64,000 nucleotides of DNA from Luscinia megarhynchos (Eukaryota; Chordata; Aves; Passeriformes; Turdidae), in assembly GCA_034336665.1 (NCBI GenBank), contig CM067592.1, positions 56,534,473 to 56,598,472 on the forward strand, in the 5' to 3' direction. The translations under genes and the position numbers were made by a program. The notes under the pieces were generated by a model that worked only from the letters and a program-made list of their open reading frames with translations, was not told the origin of the DNA and ran no database searches. This document shows, one piece after another, positions 62,481 through 64,000 of the stretch (within the stretch, counting starts at the first letter, position 1; each line of letters begins with the position of its first letter).

Positions 62481-63950
62481 AAGAGGTGTTCCCTCTCTGG
62501 AGATGCTGCTGGCCTTTGGTGGCTGCTGCCCCCGGTACATGTTCACAGCGCAATCTGCAAATAGCAGCTGAAAATCACACCAGAATCAACTCTTCCTAAT
62601 GCATATTGGCACACACATAATGAGGAATTCAATGAAAATTGCCCTGGGGAAACTTAGAAGAAACGTGTCAAAATGTAGATGAAAGCTGGAAGAAGAGGCA
62701 GCTGCTGCAGGGAGGAAATGTGAAGAATAGAAAATGGTAACAACCAGGACATGCCATCACCTGTGAAATACTCTGCCTCACCTAAAACCAGCCTTTAATG
62801 CACTGATACAAACCCACAGTGACTCTGCATTTCTGTGTCAATGATAGTCAGCTGCCCACCCATTCTGCATGTGCCTTTCACTCACAGAGATGCCTAAGAC
62901 ATTTCAAACCTCACTTATTACCGTACCACACTTGCTCTGGAACGAAAGCTACCAGTCCAAAAACTCACAGAGCAGAAAATGAGTCCATATTTCCTGACTT
63001 GCACAAATCCTTAGATCAAGCCTTGAGAGATTTACACTTCATGAAGTGGAATTGTGCAGCAAATGGAATTTTCACTGTCTTGCAAGCCTCACCTTAGAAA
63101 GAAATTGCTTGAATTTCAAAATGCAATTAAGATCTTCATAAAGCATTGGAAAATAATGCTTTTAGGCAAAGTATGTGTCATTTTTGTAGTCTAAATATTG
63201 CAGTTTAATTCCAATTAAAGACTGTTATGATTTACAATACATTGGAACACAGCACATGACAGGAGGTCTAAAACATTTCTTTCCCCCAGGTTACAATACT
63301 TTACTGCAAGAATATTCAAAAGCAAAACCTTCTTTTTTACTTTCCCCCCAAAACCGCAAGAGTTGAAAGTTGAGCTCTTGGCAGCCAAGAGTCCTGCATG
63401 CAGTCCAGTCAACAGTAGAGGAAAACACTAGTGGGTGTCCTGGGAATCTGTTATCACTCTGTGGGGATGGGCTCAGGATATCTGTTTCCTTTCCGTAATA
63501 TTTTCTCATGACCTTGAGTGGAAGCAGGACTGCTATAAACTGGGATTGCTTGTGAGCACTTGATTGGAAGCAGTGATTTTACTGAAGCGGTTTCTTAGAA
63601 GTACACTGAATGCATAGCAATAAAGAAATAGGATAATTGGCATATGTCTGCAAGTGTAATTCAATACACTTCATGAATGCCAAGCCACAAACATTGCTGC
63701 CTACCTTCAGCTCATCTCTGTAGGAATGAACTTTCTGGTCATAAATCCTGACACTAGCTCATGGTAAAAGAATCCAATTAAGTACAAAAATTAAATAGCT
63801 ATATTGAACTTCTGGCAGTCATACAGGTAAAACTCCATACAGGGAAGGATGACTGATTTAGAGTATAGAGCGCTAATAAGTGCATTGGTAACTCATTTTC
63901 TTTACTAGTGATGAAGTCCATCTGCAGAGGAAATGCTTTTGGCCCAATTT
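62481..63950. other. Intergenic, no gene recognised
   Basis: AT-rich sequence without a recognised gene or repeat family. FEM1C or TICAM2, expected next by conserved order, is not reached. Confidence 0.6.
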
Positions 63951-63953
63951 AGG

Positions 63954-64000
63954 GAAAAAAACCAAAAAACCAAACCAAACAAAAAAAAACAACAAAAAAA
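63954..64000. repeat. A-rich low-complexity sequence at window end
   Basis: Runs of A interrupted by single or paired C (AAACC, AAACAAC). It is cut by the window edge, so it may be the tail of a larger element. Confidence 0.75.

Overview
This is a stretch of vertebrate nuclear DNA, almost certainly from a bird and probably from a songbird or related Neoavian lineage. The evidence is intron-bearing genes, two CpG-island promoters, many 5'-truncated CR1 retroposons ending in the avian CR1 3' tail, and bird-type endogenous retroviral LTRs. Only two protein-coding genes can be supported, both on the + strand: CDO1 (cysteine dioxygenase type 1; five coding exons, 5324-14267, 203 aa) and TMED7 (p24-gamma3 cargo receptor; three coding exons, 52153-56860, 216 aa). 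I assembled both by splicing in frame across consensus GT/AG sites and compared them with the human proteins as I remember them. Their order and relative orientation match the human 5q22-q23 block ATG12-CDO1-TMED7-TICAM2-FEM1C, so ATG12 should lie just left of the window and FEM1C beyond its right edge.

Layout: 1-69 is a fragment of an LTR-like repeat that recurs at 61828-61896. 70-4900 is non-coding. 4940-5900 is a CpG island with a TATA-like box and GC box in front of CDO1 exon 1. 5324-14267 is CDO1, with a likely poly(A) signal near 14978. From about 15 kb to 51.7 kb lies a 37-kb interval without a recognisable gene. It holds CR1 pieces at about 15.6, 20.5, 28.8, 43.7-46.1 (a long copy with ORF2 relics), 47.8 and 51.2 kb, a solitary LTR at 46.26-46.87 kb, and several microsatellites. 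51.75-52.42 kb is the CpG island of TMED7, which contains a (CGTCC)n tract. 52153-56860 is TMED7, followed by a long 3'UTR with three candidate poly(A) signals, the last at 59498. 61.3-62.0 kb is the second LTR-like element, and the window ends in A-rich sequence.

Functionally the two genes are unrelated neighbours. CDO1 oxidises cysteine to cysteine sulfinate in the cytosol. TMED7 is a type I membrane protein that cycles between ER and Golgi. I found no operon, CRISPR array, tRNA/rRNA gene or new defence-like system. The most useful observations are the complete CDO1 model with its tiny last exon and diverged tail, the repeat content, and several small structural oddities listed as findings.
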